A DNA stretch of 50,647 nucleotides from Candidatus Gastranaerophilales bacterium (GCA_944325895.1 CALVCA010000010.1:1-50647); one strand, 5' to 3'; shown: positions 26,125 to 34,838, counted from the stretch's first letter. The notes: a model not told the origin generated them from the sequence alone. Numbers and translations: made by a program.

Positions 26125-26292
26125 AAATTTTCCTTTCTAATATTAAGAAAAAATTTTTGCCGCAATTATTGCTACAGACACACTTGTAACATAACATACA
26201 GCATTATACCTGCATTTCAGCCATATTAAAACTCATATTTACATTTTGTTACATATGACTTATAAATCAACTTTTTTATCGAAAAATGTCAC

Positions 26293-26320
26293 AAAAAAAG
26301 GCAGCTTTCGCTGCCTTTTT
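26293..26320 (-). terminator. Rho-independent terminator of the 26-kb prepilin
   Basis: On the minus strand AAAGGCAGC GAAA GCTGCC is followed by TTTTTT, a strong hairpin with a GNRA loop, about 20 bases after the prepilin stop codon. Confidence 0.9.
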
Positions 26321-26340
26321 GATGAATATTTAAATGTAAA

Positions 26341-27144
26341 TTACTTACCAAACAATACTGCTCTAGCTGCATCAGAAGCAGGTTCAACAGTTTGTCCGTA
26401 AAATACTACAGGATAAATATCTTTTACATTAGAAGAAGATACATCGCAGGCCACAAAATCATCGCCGGTACCGGTGTTGGTACCTTCATCACAAGAGATG
26501 ACCGTATTTGGACCTGTTTCACCATTAACGTCAATAAAGCCATAACACAAATTAGCAACTGCATCTTCTTCTGTACAAGCGTGTGCTCCTGTAGCACCAC
26601 TCATATAAATAAACGTTGTTCCATCTGCCAAGTTAAATACTTTTGAATTAGTTGCAGTTGGAGCAGTCATAGCTATTGTTACTTCAGCTTTACCACCCTG
26701 ACAATTACCTACAGTAGCACCCTGAACAGTAGGTTTTGTATTTTTGTCAGCTCCTGTACAATTTGCACTATATGTTAATTTTGGTGTTGTTGCACTCTCA
26801 CCCGTTCCTTCTTTAAACCCATTTGTATTTGCTGCAAAATAAGTTGATGTTGCCTCAGTTGCGGATTGCAACCGTTCTTGTAAAAGAGCTCCTAATGAAT
26901 TGGCAGTAGGTGCAACACCAGTAGCAGCAACATCTGCTACTAATGTTGAAAAATCCGTATCTTCCATTGCAACATTCATCAATACAGCTTGATTTAATGT
27001 TGAAAGAGCTTTTTTGTAAGCTGATTTAAATTGTGCTCCGTTTGTGTTTGAAATCAATGTCGGGATTGTCATTGCGGCAACTACACCGATGATACCAAGT
27101 GTAATCAACACTTCCGCCAACGTAAAACCAAATCTCTTTGTCAT
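26341..27144 (-). CDS. Type IV prepilin-like protein
   Basis: This 267-aa protein starts MTKRFGFTLAEVLITLGIIG, so it has a normal 6-residue class III leader followed by the pilin helix. The start at 27144 has AGGAAG upstream. The mature part is unusually rich in Ala, Thr and Gly with few charged residues, holds several Cys, and ends with a variant of the shared motif (DVNGETGPNTV). A strong terminator and a well-formed promoter suggest high expression. A 280-nt leader with a small ORF, a G9 tract and a cloverleaf-like inverted repeat precedes it. No pilus assembly genes are adjacent. Confidence 0.88.
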   Translation of the reverse strand: MTKRFGFTLAEVLITLGIIGVVAAMTIPTLISNTNGAQFKSAYKKALSTLNQAVLMNVAMEDTDFSTLVADVAATGVAPTANSLGALLQERLQSATEATSTYFAANTNGFKEGTGESATTPKLTYSANCTGADKNTKPTVQGATVGNCQGGKAEVTIAMTAPTATNSKVFNLADGTTFIYMSGATGAHACTEEDAVANLCYGFIDVNGETGPNTVISCDEGTNTGTGDDFVACDVSSSNVKDIYPVVFYGQTVEPASDAARAVLFGK

Positions 27145-27188
27145 AATTTTTTCTTCCTTTCTTTTTTTGTACAACTGAGCTATGCTCC

Positions 27189-27320
27189 ATAATTTACAAA
27201 TCCCCATTGCAGCCGACGACTACTGAAAGGTGAAGTCAATAGTCGTTTTTGACAAAAAAGATTCGTGATATATTGTTTGTTCATAGCAATATATGACTGC
27301 AACAGGGGTTTGTAAATTAT
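27189..27320 (-). ncRNA. Cloverleaf-like inverted-repeat element in the prepilin 5' leader
   Basis: Two 24-base arms (27189-27212 and 27297-27320) pair almost fully, sharing ATAATTTACAAA, a C4 block and TTGCAG. Inside are two further perfect stems: ACGACTA/TAGTCGT (27216-27222 with 27240-27246) and ATATATTG/CAATATAT (27268-27275 with 27287-27294). The result is a three-way junction 45 bases before the prepilin start. It could be a cis-acting RNA or a small transposon-like element (MITE). The whole intergenic stretch 27145-27515 holds this element, the leader ORF and two promoters. Confidence 0.65.
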
Positions 27321-27330
27321 AAACGGAAAA

Positions 27331-27426
27331 CTAAGCCTGAAGGAAGTATACCCCCCCCCTACAGCTGCTTGCTGCAAGGGTTTCGGTCACTTCTGCTAAA
27401 AATTTTTCCGCTTTGTTTTTCTTCAT
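27331..27426 (-). CDS. Leader ORF with a G9 tract upstream of a prepilin
   Basis: The frame encodes 31 aa beginning MKKNKAEKFLAEVTETLAAS and ends after a run of nine G (27351-27359) in codons for RGGV. Its ATG is exactly 6 bases after a consensus promoter. With eight G the frame would instead continue as an 80-codon ORF that ends just inside the cloverleaf element. It resembles the two poly-C leaders in position and tract length but not in sequence, except for the shared bases C9TACAG on the plus strand. Confidence 0.5.
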   Translation of the reverse strand: MKKNKAEKFLAEVTETLAASSCRGGVYFLQA

Positions 27427-27432
27427 GCCCTT

Positions 27433-27461
27433 ATTTTATTAATTTTTCACAATTTTGTCAA
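27433..27461 (-). promoter_or_regulatory. Consensus promoter of the G9 leader and prepilin
   Basis: On the minus strand TTGACA (27461-27456), a 17-bp spacer and TAAAAT (27438-27433) end 6 bases before the leader ATG at 27426. This is one of the two strongest promoters of the window. Confidence 0.75.
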
Positions 27462-27515
27462 GGGGTGTAATGATGAGAAAAATTTTTGTGATAAAATTAT
27501 AAAACGGAGAAAAAA

Positions 27516-28847
27516 ATGATTGAACATACAATACAGCCAATGATTATATCCGGAGCAATACTTTTAATTTCATATGTATTTATTGCGACCGAAAAAATTC
27601 AAAAATCGACAGTAGCACTTATTGGTGCCGCATTAACATTATTATTGGGATTGCTGCCATTTCACGGTCATTATGACAGCAGTTCAGGCATTTATATTAA
27701 ATCCGTATTTGAATATATAGCATTTGATGTAATATTTTTGCTTGTCGGCATGATGATTTTGGTAAACATTGCAAGCAAAAGCGGAATTTTTAAATGGATG
27801 GCATTACAGCTTTTAAAAATGACAAAAGGTCATCCAAAAATGGTATTGTTCACGCTCGCTGCCTTCACAGCTATCGCCTCCGCTTTTTTGGATAATGTTA
27901 CAACAGTTGTTTTAATGCTGCCCATAACATTTGTAATCGCAAAAGAACTTGACGTTGATCCTATACCGTTTTTAATAACGGAAATTCTAGCTTCCAACAT
28001 TGGCGGAACAGCAACTTTAATCGGCGACCCGCCGAATATCATTATAGGTGCAAGGGCAGGTTTGAGTTTTACCGACTTTTTATACGAATTGACAGATATT
28101 GTCACAGTAATATTTCTAGTTTCCACTGCTGTCTTAATATTTATGTTCAGAAAAAGCCTTAAAACTACCCCCGAAAAAATGGCTCATGTTGCGAACCTAG
28201 ACAATTCAAAAACAATAACCGACAAAGCCCTGATGATACGTTCAATTATCACGCTTATTCTTGTCATTCTCGGATTTGTGACGCATGATATAACAGGAAT
28301 TCCTGCCTATGTTTTTGCTCTTGCCGGAGCGGCTTTTTTATTAATATTTGAAAGTCCAAAAGAAATCTATGAAGATGTTGAATGGCTGACTATTTTCTTT
28401 TTTGTAGGTTTATTCATAATTATAGGCGGGTTTGAGGCAAACGGCGGTATCAGTTTTTTGGCTGATAAATTGATAGAACTTACAAACGGAAGCCTTACTG
28501 CCGCTACAATGTTTATCTTATGGGGGTCGGGTATTTTATCGGGAATAGTGGATAATATACCTTATACAGCAACTATGGCTCCTCTGATTGCCGAAGTCCA
28601 ACATACATTACCGTTTGTTTCAAGTATTCACGAACACCATCCGCTTTGGTGGGCTTTGTCATTAGGTGCATGTTTAGGCGGTAACCTCACAATTATCGGA
28701 GCTGCCGCTAATGTTTTGGTAAGTGAAACCGCTGCGTCAAAAGGACATCCGATTTCATTTTTGAGGTTTATGAAATACGGAGCTTTAATTACGTTTATAT
28801 CTCTGTCTTTGAGTTCCTTTTATCTGTATTTTAAATATTTACGATAA
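27516..28847 (+). CDS. ArsB/NhaD family ion transporter
   Basis: This 443-aa membrane protein has about eleven hydrophobic segments. The ion-transporter superfamily motifs are FLDNVTTVVLMLPITFV and IGGTATLIGDPPNIIIG in the first half, and IVDNIPYTATMAPLI with GGNLTIIGAAANVLV in the second, an inverted repeat. The family includes Na+/H+ antiporters (NhaD), arsenite pumps and the P protein. Substrate cannot be read from sequence, and no ars genes are near. The start has CGGAG upstream, and TGATAAAAT at about 27485-27493 may be its -10. It converges with the GT39 gene 6 bases away. Confidence 0.88.
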   Translation: MIEHTIQPMIISGAILLISYVFIATEKIQKSTVALIGAALTLLLGLLPFHGHYDSSSGIYIKSVFEYIAFDVIFLLVGMMILVNIASKSGIFKWMALQLLKMTKGHPKMVLFTLAAFTAIASAFLDNVTTVVLMLPITFVIAKELDVDPIPFLITEILASNIGGTATLIGDPPNIIIGARAGLSFTDFLYELTDIVTVIFLVSTAVLIFMFRKSLKTTPEKMAHVANLDNSKTITDKALMIRSIITLILVILGFVTHDITGIPAYVFALAGAAFLLIFESPKEIYEDVEWLTIFFFVGLFIIIGGFEANGGISFLADKLIELTNGSLTAATMFILWGSGILSGIVDNIPYTATMAPLIAEVQHTLPFVSSIHEHHPLWWALSLGACLGGNLTIIGAAANVLVSETAASKGHPISFLRFMKYGALITFISLSLSSFYLYFKYLR

Positions 28848-28853
28848 AGTTGC

Positions 28854-30488
28854 TTATTTACTTTTTATAAGATAATAACGCCGGCCTGTTTTTAAAATCT
28901 CATAACTGCCCTCAACGTTTTTAAGACTCTTTTTCAAAATAACAATAACTTCATTCTTATTCTTTAACATGTCTTTGACATTGTCCCTGTAATCAACGTT
29001 TTTACCGCTGTAATAAAGCAGGGAATATTTACGTCCCAAATGAACCGCCCCTATGTCATAATTGTTTTCTTTTGCATATTTTGCAAATTCTATCAAATCA
29101 TTTTGACCAAAAGCATAATCTATCTCAAAAAATTCCTCTGTCGCAAATGCCGATACAACAAGAATAAACCCTGCTAATACCGTAAAAAGTAAATAAGGCT
29201 TGTTTTTTCTGGTAAAATATAATGTCAAAACACCAACTACAAGCAAAACAACTATACAAAACCATTTTATTGTCAAAATATCCTGATATAACTGTTCCGG
29301 CAAATATAATGGTGTACATAAACCGGCAACAAAAGCAAAAAGAACAATTCCGCCCAATATATATGCAGCTATATCAAGATGTTTTTTAAAATCATAATAA
29401 TGATTCCAAATATACCCCGTAATAAATGCCGCAGGTACATATATAGGAAGCAGGTATGTTATTAATTTTGTGCTGGAAATTGAAAAAAACACCATTACCC
29501 ATAAAAATGTTATTACGTTTAAATAAAGAAATTTTTGTTCATTCGTCAGTTTTTCATAATCATATATTTTTATCACCTTGAATTTTGCAACGATTGCCGC
29601 AATAAATGAAAAAATCCACGGGAAAAATCCCCAAAGCAATGTTATAACAAAAAAATAAAACGGCTGTTCCCGACCTATATAATCGGAAGTGAAAAATCTC
29701 TCTATATGATGTTTGATAATATATTCATTGAAAAACAACGGATCATGAATTTTAAACATCAAAGCATGCCAGGGTACTACAATCAATAAGAATAAAATGC
29801 TCCCGGGAATTAAATATATTGGCCTGAAAAGTTCCTTAAATCTTTTTGCGGCTATTGCAGTAAAAAACATTGTCCCAAAAGGAACAACAAACCCGGGAAT
29901 ACCTTTTGCCATAACAGCAAGCCCCGAAAATATATAAAACATCCACCAAAAATATTTTTTGTGACTTTCTCTGCAAAAATATGTCAAAAGCCCGAAACAC
30001 ACGGCAAAACCGGTACATGCCGCAAGTACAATATCAAGTATTGCAAACTTTGCTAAAATAACAAATTCCAAACTCGTTGCAAGAATTAACGATGATAATA
30101 CCCCAAACCTTCTTGAAACAATTCTTTTCCCCGTAAAATACACCAAAAAACAGGTCAATGTCCCGTATAATGCGACAGGAAATCTCGCCGTAAACTCATT
30201 TATCTTGCCAAATAATGCAAAAAATAAACATTCACCCCAAAAATACAAAGGCGGCTTTTCAAAAAAATATTCACCGTCTAAATATAAGGTCATAAAATCT
30301 TTTGACAAAAACATATCCCTTGCCATTGATACGTATCTTGTTTCATCAACATCCATCAATGCATATGTCCCTATATCATTAAAAAATATATAATAAAATG
30401 CAACAAGCAAACCTATTATTGTAAATATTTCAGGATGAAGCGATATAAACTTCCATATTTTGCTGTTCTTTAAATATTCCAAATTCAT
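28854..30488 (-). CDS. GT39/ArnT-like membrane glycosyltransferase
   Basis: This 544-aa protein has about twelve transmembrane segments and the family signature MDVDETRYVSMARDM near residue 41 (the catalytic DE pair in the first periplasmic loop) followed by GEYFFEKPPLYFW. ArnT/PMT-type enzymes move a sugar from an undecaprenyl-phosphate donor to lipid A or protein on the periplasmic side. The acceptor is unknown. The last 80 residues form a soluble C-terminal domain. Its start lies 5 bases from a TTGCAA-N17-TATAAT promoter with no ribosome site. Confidence 0.88.
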   Translation of the reverse strand: MNLEYLKNSKIWKFISLHPEIFTIIGLLVAFYYIFFNDIGTYALMDVDETRYVSMARDMFLSKDFMTLYLDGEYFFEKPPLYFWGECLFFALFGKINEFTARFPVALYGTLTCFLVYFTGKRIVSRRFGVLSSLILATSLEFVILAKFAILDIVLAACTGFAVCFGLLTYFCRESHKKYFWWMFYIFSGLAVMAKGIPGFVVPFGTMFFTAIAAKRFKELFRPIYLIPGSILFLLIVVPWHALMFKIHDPLFFNEYIIKHHIERFFTSDYIGREQPFYFFVITLLWGFFPWIFSFIAAIVAKFKVIKIYDYEKLTNEQKFLYLNVITFLWVMVFFSISSTKLITYLLPIYVPAAFITGYIWNHYYDFKKHLDIAAYILGGIVLFAFVAGLCTPLYLPEQLYQDILTIKWFCIVVLLVVGVLTLYFTRKNKPYLLFTVLAGFILVVSAFATEEFFEIDYAFGQNDLIEFAKYAKENNYDIGAVHLGRKYSLLYYSGKNVDYRDNVKDMLKNKNEVIVILKKSLKNVEGSYEILKTGRRYYLIKSK

Positions 30489-30493
30489 ACCCG

Positions 30494-30522
30494 ATTATAT
30501 TATGGTCATTTCACAGTTGCAA
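30494..30522 (-). promoter_or_regulatory. Promoter of the GT39 gene (predicted leaderless)
   Basis: On the minus strand TTGCAA (30522-30517), a 17-bp spacer and TATAAT (30499-30494) end 5 bases before the ATG at 30488. TTGCAA is its own reverse complement and could also serve the divergent carbonic anhydrase gene. Confidence 0.6.
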
Positions 30523-30552
30523 TATATTAATAAGTATTATAAAATAAAATTT

Positions 30553-31128
30553 ATGGACAATGCTCACAAAGAATTACAAAAACTTTTAAAAGGTAATGAA
30601 AACTTTGTAAACGGCACCCCTACCGCCAAAAACATGTGTTTGGAAACTTTAAAAAAATATGCATATCATCAAAATCCTTATGCATGTGTTTTAACCTGTT
30701 CTGATTCAAGAGTAGTGCCGGAAATAATTTTTGACTGCGGCATAGGCGAACTGTTTGTTGTGCGTGTTGCAGGTATGACAACCGGACCTAACGTTATTGA
30801 AAGTATTGAATACGCAGTTAAAAAACTTGAAGTTCCGCTTCTAATCCTTCTCGGACACGATGACTGCGGAGTTATGAAATATGCAAAAGAGCATTACCCT
30901 GAGCCAATGAGCAATTTTTCATCAATATTAAAATGTGTTTATCCGGTATTAGACAAAAAAGAAGACATAACCTGCCACAACTTTTTTGCTCAAGAACACA
31001 CAAAATGGGTGGAAGATTATTTAATGAAGCATTCTGTTATTATTAATGATGCCGTTAAAAATAATAAATTATACATAGCAAAATGCCATTTTAATCACGA
31101 TACAGGCTTGGTGGAAGTTTTAAAATAA
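30553..31128 (+). CDS. Beta-type carbonic anhydrase
   Basis: This 191-aa protein interconverts CO2 and bicarbonate. The zinc ligands are C49, H102 and C105, with the D51-R53 dyad in CSDSRVVPE and the motif LLGHDDCGVM. I start at the ATG at 30553 (MDNAHKELQKLLKGNENFVNG), which is where the family begins; the longer frame runs back into the divergent GT39 gene. The ribosome site is weak. A bidirectional terminator follows the stop. Anaerobes use such enzymes to hold bicarbonate for carboxylation. Confidence 0.92.
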   Translation: MDNAHKELQKLLKGNENFVNGTPTAKNMCLETLKKYAYHQNPYACVLTCSDSRVVPEIIFDCGIGELFVVRVAGMTTGPNVIESIEYAVKKLEVPLLILLGHDDCGVMKYAKEHYPEPMSNFSSILKCVYPVLDKKEDITCHNFFAQEHTKWVEDYLMKHSVIINDAVKNNKLYIAKCHFNHDTGLVEVLK

Positions 31129-31140
31129 CAAATATACTGA

Positions 31141-31165
31141 AAAAGGCTCCATTTGGAGCCTTTTA
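31141..31165 (+). terminator. Bidirectional terminator
   Basis: AAAAGGCTCC ATTT GGAGCCTTTT is a perfect hairpin flanked by A and T runs. It ends the carbonic anhydrase transcript on the plus strand and overlaps the stop of the small membrane peptide gene on the minus strand. Confidence 0.88.
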
Positions 31166-31270
31166 TTCAATAGGACATTCAGTCTTTTTTTGCTTTATAA
31201 AATTAAACAAACCTATAGAACCTGCAATAATTACACCTGTTCCCAAACTGATAAATAAAAATTTTTTCAT
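31163..31270 (-). CDS. Small single-span membrane peptide (35 aa)
   Basis: The ATG at 31270 shares its A with the TAA of the ferritin-like gene, and GAGGAGG, the best ribosome site in the window, lies 7 bases before it. The peptide has one hydrophobic helix (FLFISLGTGVIIAGSIGLF) and a short KQKKTECPIE tail, with N-terminal MKK. No family is recognised. The stop lies in the terminator hairpin. Strong ribosome site and coupling make this a real gene despite its size. Confidence 0.7.
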   Translation of the reverse strand: MKKFLFISLGTGVIIAGSIGLFNFIKQKKTECPIE

Positions 31271-32580
31271 TAAATTTCCTCCTCAAAATCATAAATTTCC
31301 ACATTATCCATACGTTCATAATCGGCAACAGAAACAGTATTTGGAGCTTGAGCTTTTCTTTCCAAACCCTTTTCCAATAATCCTGATTGTTTTTTAACAA
31401 GCTTTTTATCAGCACAAACAATATCTCTGCCTAATGTTGCTATAGATAATTGAACAGCTTTTTCGCTCGGAGCACCTTTATCGGCAACTGCTTCTTGAAC
31501 ATCATAACTTGCCCAATCGTCTTTTAGCTTATCGATCGTTGTGTAATCCATATTTTCGTCAAGACGTTTACCGACTTCGTTTTCCAAAATATTAGTTACA
31601 TATTCTTTTTGACTTTCAAAGTGACAAGGCAAAACAATTTCTGTACCGATAATTTCTTCAGGATCCCGCTTTTCATGTTTTTTAATTAAATCAGCTGCAA
31701 TATGCAAATGTTCAATTTCCATGGACAAAAGCTCTTCCCAAATAAGTTTTAACCTTTTATCAACTTCATCCGTATAACAGTTATAATAATTGCATACTTC
31801 CGTAAATTCATGGATCAACCATTTTTCCAATGCTGTTTCAGAAGGATCTATCAAAGATTCATACATTGTAACGTGTTCTTCTTCAACGTCACAAATTTCA
31901 GCATAAGTCTTTTTCAAATCATCATTACCGTACATAAACCCGTGTTCTGCGTAATAGTTATGAGTTTGCTGCTCGCCCGATACAAGGGTTAAAATATTAA
32001 CCTTTGTCTGTGCTGATGCGGTATTTTTATCGTAATGCTTTCTTAATCTTATAACATTGTCATTATGATGATTTTGAGTAGGTCTGCCTATCACAACATC
32101 CGTCATCCCCTGTAAAATATCATCAGGGTTTGTACCTTCATATAAATATGCCCACTGGCTGTATCTGTATAAATGATCAAAATCCTCTAAAAGCCCAAAA
32201 TCAAAAGTTTCTTTTACGTATTCATCAGGTTCGTTCTGTGCTAGCCAGGCAGTTAAATCAATAGCAACCTGCTCATACCCTAACGTTGTATCAAGTACCG
32301 TCTGATTTACCGGCGAAAGCCAATTGACTGTCGTTTGCTGCATATCTTCTATACGTCTTATTTTTGCTAGAATTGATTTCAATTCGTTATCTTCGCATTT
32401 TCGTGCAAAACAATGTTTAAACCCCCAGGCTTCCGTTTCAATCCCGTTCATCAAAATTTGTCTTGTTCTTGTATAACAATCTACATCCATCCTTTTATAA
32501 GGTCTTTTAACTATGTCATGCCAGGATTTAATCTGTTTTTCCAATGGCATTCCTTTTTCTTTCAATGCATTAAATGTCAT
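31270..32580 (-). CDS. Double ferritin-like (putative diiron) protein
   Basis: I do not know a named family for this 436-aa protein. Two tandem four-helix units can be seen. Unit 1 (about residues 40-150) has IETEAWGFKH, IEDMQQTTVNW, YEQVAIDLTAWL and LEDFDHLYRY. Unit 2 (about 200-295) has GEQQTHNYYAEH, VEEEHVTMYESL, EFTEVCNYYNC and MEIEHLHIAADL. The repeated ExxH pairs in unit 2 fit a ferritin-like diiron centre; unit 1 keeps fewer ligands. There is no signal peptide. It lies 11 bases after a GH13-like gene and is coupled to a 35-aa membrane peptide. The oxidase or storage role is inference. Confidence 0.65.
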   Translation of the reverse strand: MTFNALKEKGMPLEKQIKSWHDIVKRPYKRMDVDCYTRTRQILMNGIETEAWGFKHCFARKCEDNELKSILAKIRRIEDMQQTTVNWLSPVNQTVLDTTLGYEQVAIDLTAWLAQNEPDEYVKETFDFGLLEDFDHLYRYSQWAYLYEGTNPDDILQGMTDVVIGRPTQNHHNDNVIRLRKHYDKNTASAQTKVNILTLVSGEQQTHNYYAEHGFMYGNDDLKKTYAEICDVEEEHVTMYESLIDPSETALEKWLIHEFTEVCNYYNCYTDEVDKRLKLIWEELLSMEIEHLHIAADLIKKHEKRDPEEIIGTEIVLPCHFESQKEYVTNILENEVGKRLDENMDYTTIDKLKDDWASYDVQEAVADKGAPSEKAVQLSIATLGRDIVCADKKLVKKQSGLLEKGLERKAQAPNTVSVADYERMDNVEIYDFEEEI

Positions 32581-32591
32581 AATTCTCCTTT

Positions 32592-33911
32592 CTATAAGCC
32601 TAGTGCATGAGCAAAAAGCTCACCTGTTTTATGGTTATAATATCGTCCGTCATCCTTTGCAAACAAATTTTCCCAATGACTTTCGGGAGTACCGTTTTCA
32701 GAATACGATGGATTTGTCATCATTATATGATGAGTATTTGTGTCATACCTTAAAGGGAAAATGTCGCCTGTCTGCATAAAACTCGGTAATTTATCACTTG
32801 CAAGATAAAACCCGAAAAGTGCCGAATTTATTCTGTTAAGCCTTTGTTCATAAGATAAACCGCCTTCGTTGTTATCATTTTCAACTTCAACTCCCGGGGC
32901 ATAATCCCGCATATACTTACACCTTTCAGACAACTCTCTGACCGCAAAAAAATCATCACCTGTTATATAATCAGTTCCGGCTGTAAGCCCCATATTTCTA
33001 TATCGTTCAAAGTCATCAGAACTCTTTTCCCCTACAAAACTTATATTTGTTTTGCCGGAACGACTGCGAATTTCATTTAAAATATACTGAATTTGCGGAT
33101 ATTCAGGCAATGCCCCGACACCTGTATAATTTTCCATATCATATCCGCCTATATGTTTGGCAGAATCTATAAACATAGCTTCAAATCCTAAATTCATAAG
33201 TTTTACGCATTCGTTTATATATATTTCAACGTGTTCAGGGTTTTGCCAATCAAAAGTTACGTCCGCATTTTCTGAATGAGCAACCTTCATTTGATCTGCA
33301 GAAATTACCATTCTGAATCCTGATTTTATACCTCTGAAATGTGCTAAATCATTAAATGCCTTTATCTGCTCTTCCGGTGAAATTTTATCTGCAATATCAT
33401 AATTAATTATATTATTACTATACCCGCCGTTCAGCTTTAAACCGTATATTGAATTTTCTTCAAAAGGTCCTTTGTTATAACCGTCACCGTATATATTAGG
33501 GAAAATTTGCGAAATAATTATACAATTTGCCCAACTTTTTGCAGAAGGCGGGATTGCAGGCAAAATTTTTATCATACTCAAAATCCCGCAGCAATCAAAT
33601 TCGTTATGCATTTCTGATATTGCACGGTTATTAATTTCTATATAATTTGCCAACCTGCCCCATTTATCACCGTAATTAGGCGTTTCTATTAAATCCGGAA
33701 ACTTTTCAAAAAATATATCGCCTTCCGAAAGAGTTACAATCGATTCAACCGCATTCTTTACGCTACGACTCAACAATTCAACAGGTGTTATATTCGCTAC
33801 CCATTTTTTTGTTGTATTTATTGCATAATACGCATGCTCTTCACTCCATTTATCTTTTTTTAATTTTGTATTATGATGTAATGCTTTTAATAGTTTATTG
33901 ACTGAATTCAT
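32592..33911 (-). CDS. Putative alpha-amylase-like TIM-barrel protein
   Basis: This 439-aa protein has weak but ordered GH13-like landmarks: an early loop region with Asn/Gly-rich sequence, LGFEAMFIDSAKHIGGYD (resembling conserved region II, with Asp as nucleophile followed by KH), TNISFVGEKS (region III, with Glu as acid) and AGTDYITGDDF further on. The usual region IV NHD is not obvious. Residues 1-130 are helical and unrecognised. There is no signal peptide. It is the first gene of an operon with a ferritin-like protein and a small membrane peptide, a combination I have not met. Confidence 0.5.
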   Translation of the reverse strand: MNSVNKLLKALHHNTKLKKDKWSEEHAYYAINTTKKWVANITPVELLSRSVKNAVESIVTLSEGDIFFEKFPDLIETPNYGDKWGRLANYIEINNRAISEMHNEFDCCGILSMIKILPAIPPSAKSWANCIIISQIFPNIYGDGYNKGPFEENSIYGLKLNGGYSNNIINYDIADKISPEEQIKAFNDLAHFRGIKSGFRMVISADQMKVAHSENADVTFDWQNPEHVEIYINECVKLMNLGFEAMFIDSAKHIGGYDMENYTGVGALPEYPQIQYILNEIRSRSGKTNISFVGEKSSDDFERYRNMGLTAGTDYITGDDFFAVRELSERCKYMRDYAPGVEVENDNNEGGLSYEQRLNRINSALFGFYLASDKLPSFMQTGDIFPLRYDTNTHHIMMTNPSYSENGTPESHWENLFAKDDGRYYNHKTGELFAHALGL

Positions 33912-33971
33912 AATACTTTAGGTATAAAAAAGACAAATATTTTTTTCATTCCCCTATATATTAATATCCCG

Positions 33972-34838
33972 TTATCTTTTAACAGAACATGATAAAAAAG
34001 GTATAAACCCGAATAATCTGAAATATGCAATGCGGGGATAATAATAAATCTTTAATACAGTAAAACCAAATAATTTAAAATAAACTTTTCTATTCCATAT
34101 GCGTTCTTTAGGTAAAACAATATTCTTCTCTTTTGCAAAATCCTTGAGTTCCTTCATTGCTATCTCATTATCTTTAAGATATTTTAAAGAATTATTTTTT
34201 ACAGTTGATAAACAATGCTCACGGTAGTAATAATATGTATTTGGAACGGTTACCAAATCACCCGTATAATACAAAATTTTTATTAAAATTGCTATATCTT
34301 CATAAACACGACCTTCAGGGAATTTTATTCCGGCATTTAACCAACTTTCTCTTTTATAAATTTTATTCCAAATATAATTATGCCTCGGGATATTGTCAGC
34401 TTTAACTTTAGAATTAATATCTTGGTAAACCTCATATTTTTTATATTTTTTCTTAACAGGTTTTACAAATTTTTTGCATTTTTTATATCCGGCACAGGCA
34501 ATATCACAATCATATTTTTTTGCAGCATTATATAGCTTTTCAAAATAATCTAAATCCACCCAGTCATCAGAATCAACAAAACCCAAATATTCACCGGAAG
34601 CTTGTTCAATTGCAATATTTCTTGCAACAGATTGACCTTCATTTTTTTTATCAATGATTTTTATTCTTGAATCTTTTTGTGCAAAACTTTTTAAAATATC
34701 TAAAGAACCATCATTAGAGCCATCATTAACACAAATAATTTCCATATCTTTTAGGGTTTGATTAAGTAAACTGTTCAAACATTTCTTTAAATATAATTCT
34801 GAATTATATACCGGAACTATTATTGTTAACTTTTGCAT
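33972..34838 (-). CDS. Family 2 glycosyltransferase
   Basis: This 288-aa GT-A enzyme starts LTIIVPVYNSELYLKKCLNS, has the nucleotide-binding ICVNDGSNDGS and the metal-binding FVDSDDWVD (DxD) motif near residue 97. The last 40 residues repeat KLFGFTVLKI/RLFGFIPFL, a tail common in capsule or LPS glycosyltransferases. It would transfer a sugar to an envelope glycan at the cytoplasmic membrane face. AAGGAG supports the start. The GH13-like gene follows on the same strand after 60 bases. Confidence 0.9.
   Translation of the reverse strand: MQKLTIIVPVYNSELYLKKCLNSLLNQTLKDMEIICVNDGSNDGSLDILKSFAQKDSRIKIIDKKNEGQSVARNIAIEQASGEYLGFVDSDDWVDLDYFEKLYNAAKKYDCDIACAGYKKCKKFVKPVKKKYKKYEVYQDINSKVKADNIPRHNYIWNKIYKRESWLNAGIKFPEGRVYEDIAILIKILYYTGDLVTVPNTYYYYREHCLSTVKNNSLKYLKDNEIAMKELKDFAKEKNIVLPKERIWNRKVYFKLFGFTVLKIYYYPRIAYFRLFGFIPFLSCSVKR

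Noticed and set aside
27180-27377. 65-codon minus-strand frame through the G9 tract
   Set aside because: It would start at TTG without a ribosome site and runs across the cloverleaf arms; it only makes sense as an extension of the leader ORF with one G fewer.
31203-31421. 72-codon minus-strand frame overlapping the ferritin-like gene
   Set aside because: It is a shadow of the diiron gene; the real small gene is the 35-aa frame at 31163-31270 with a strong ribosome site.
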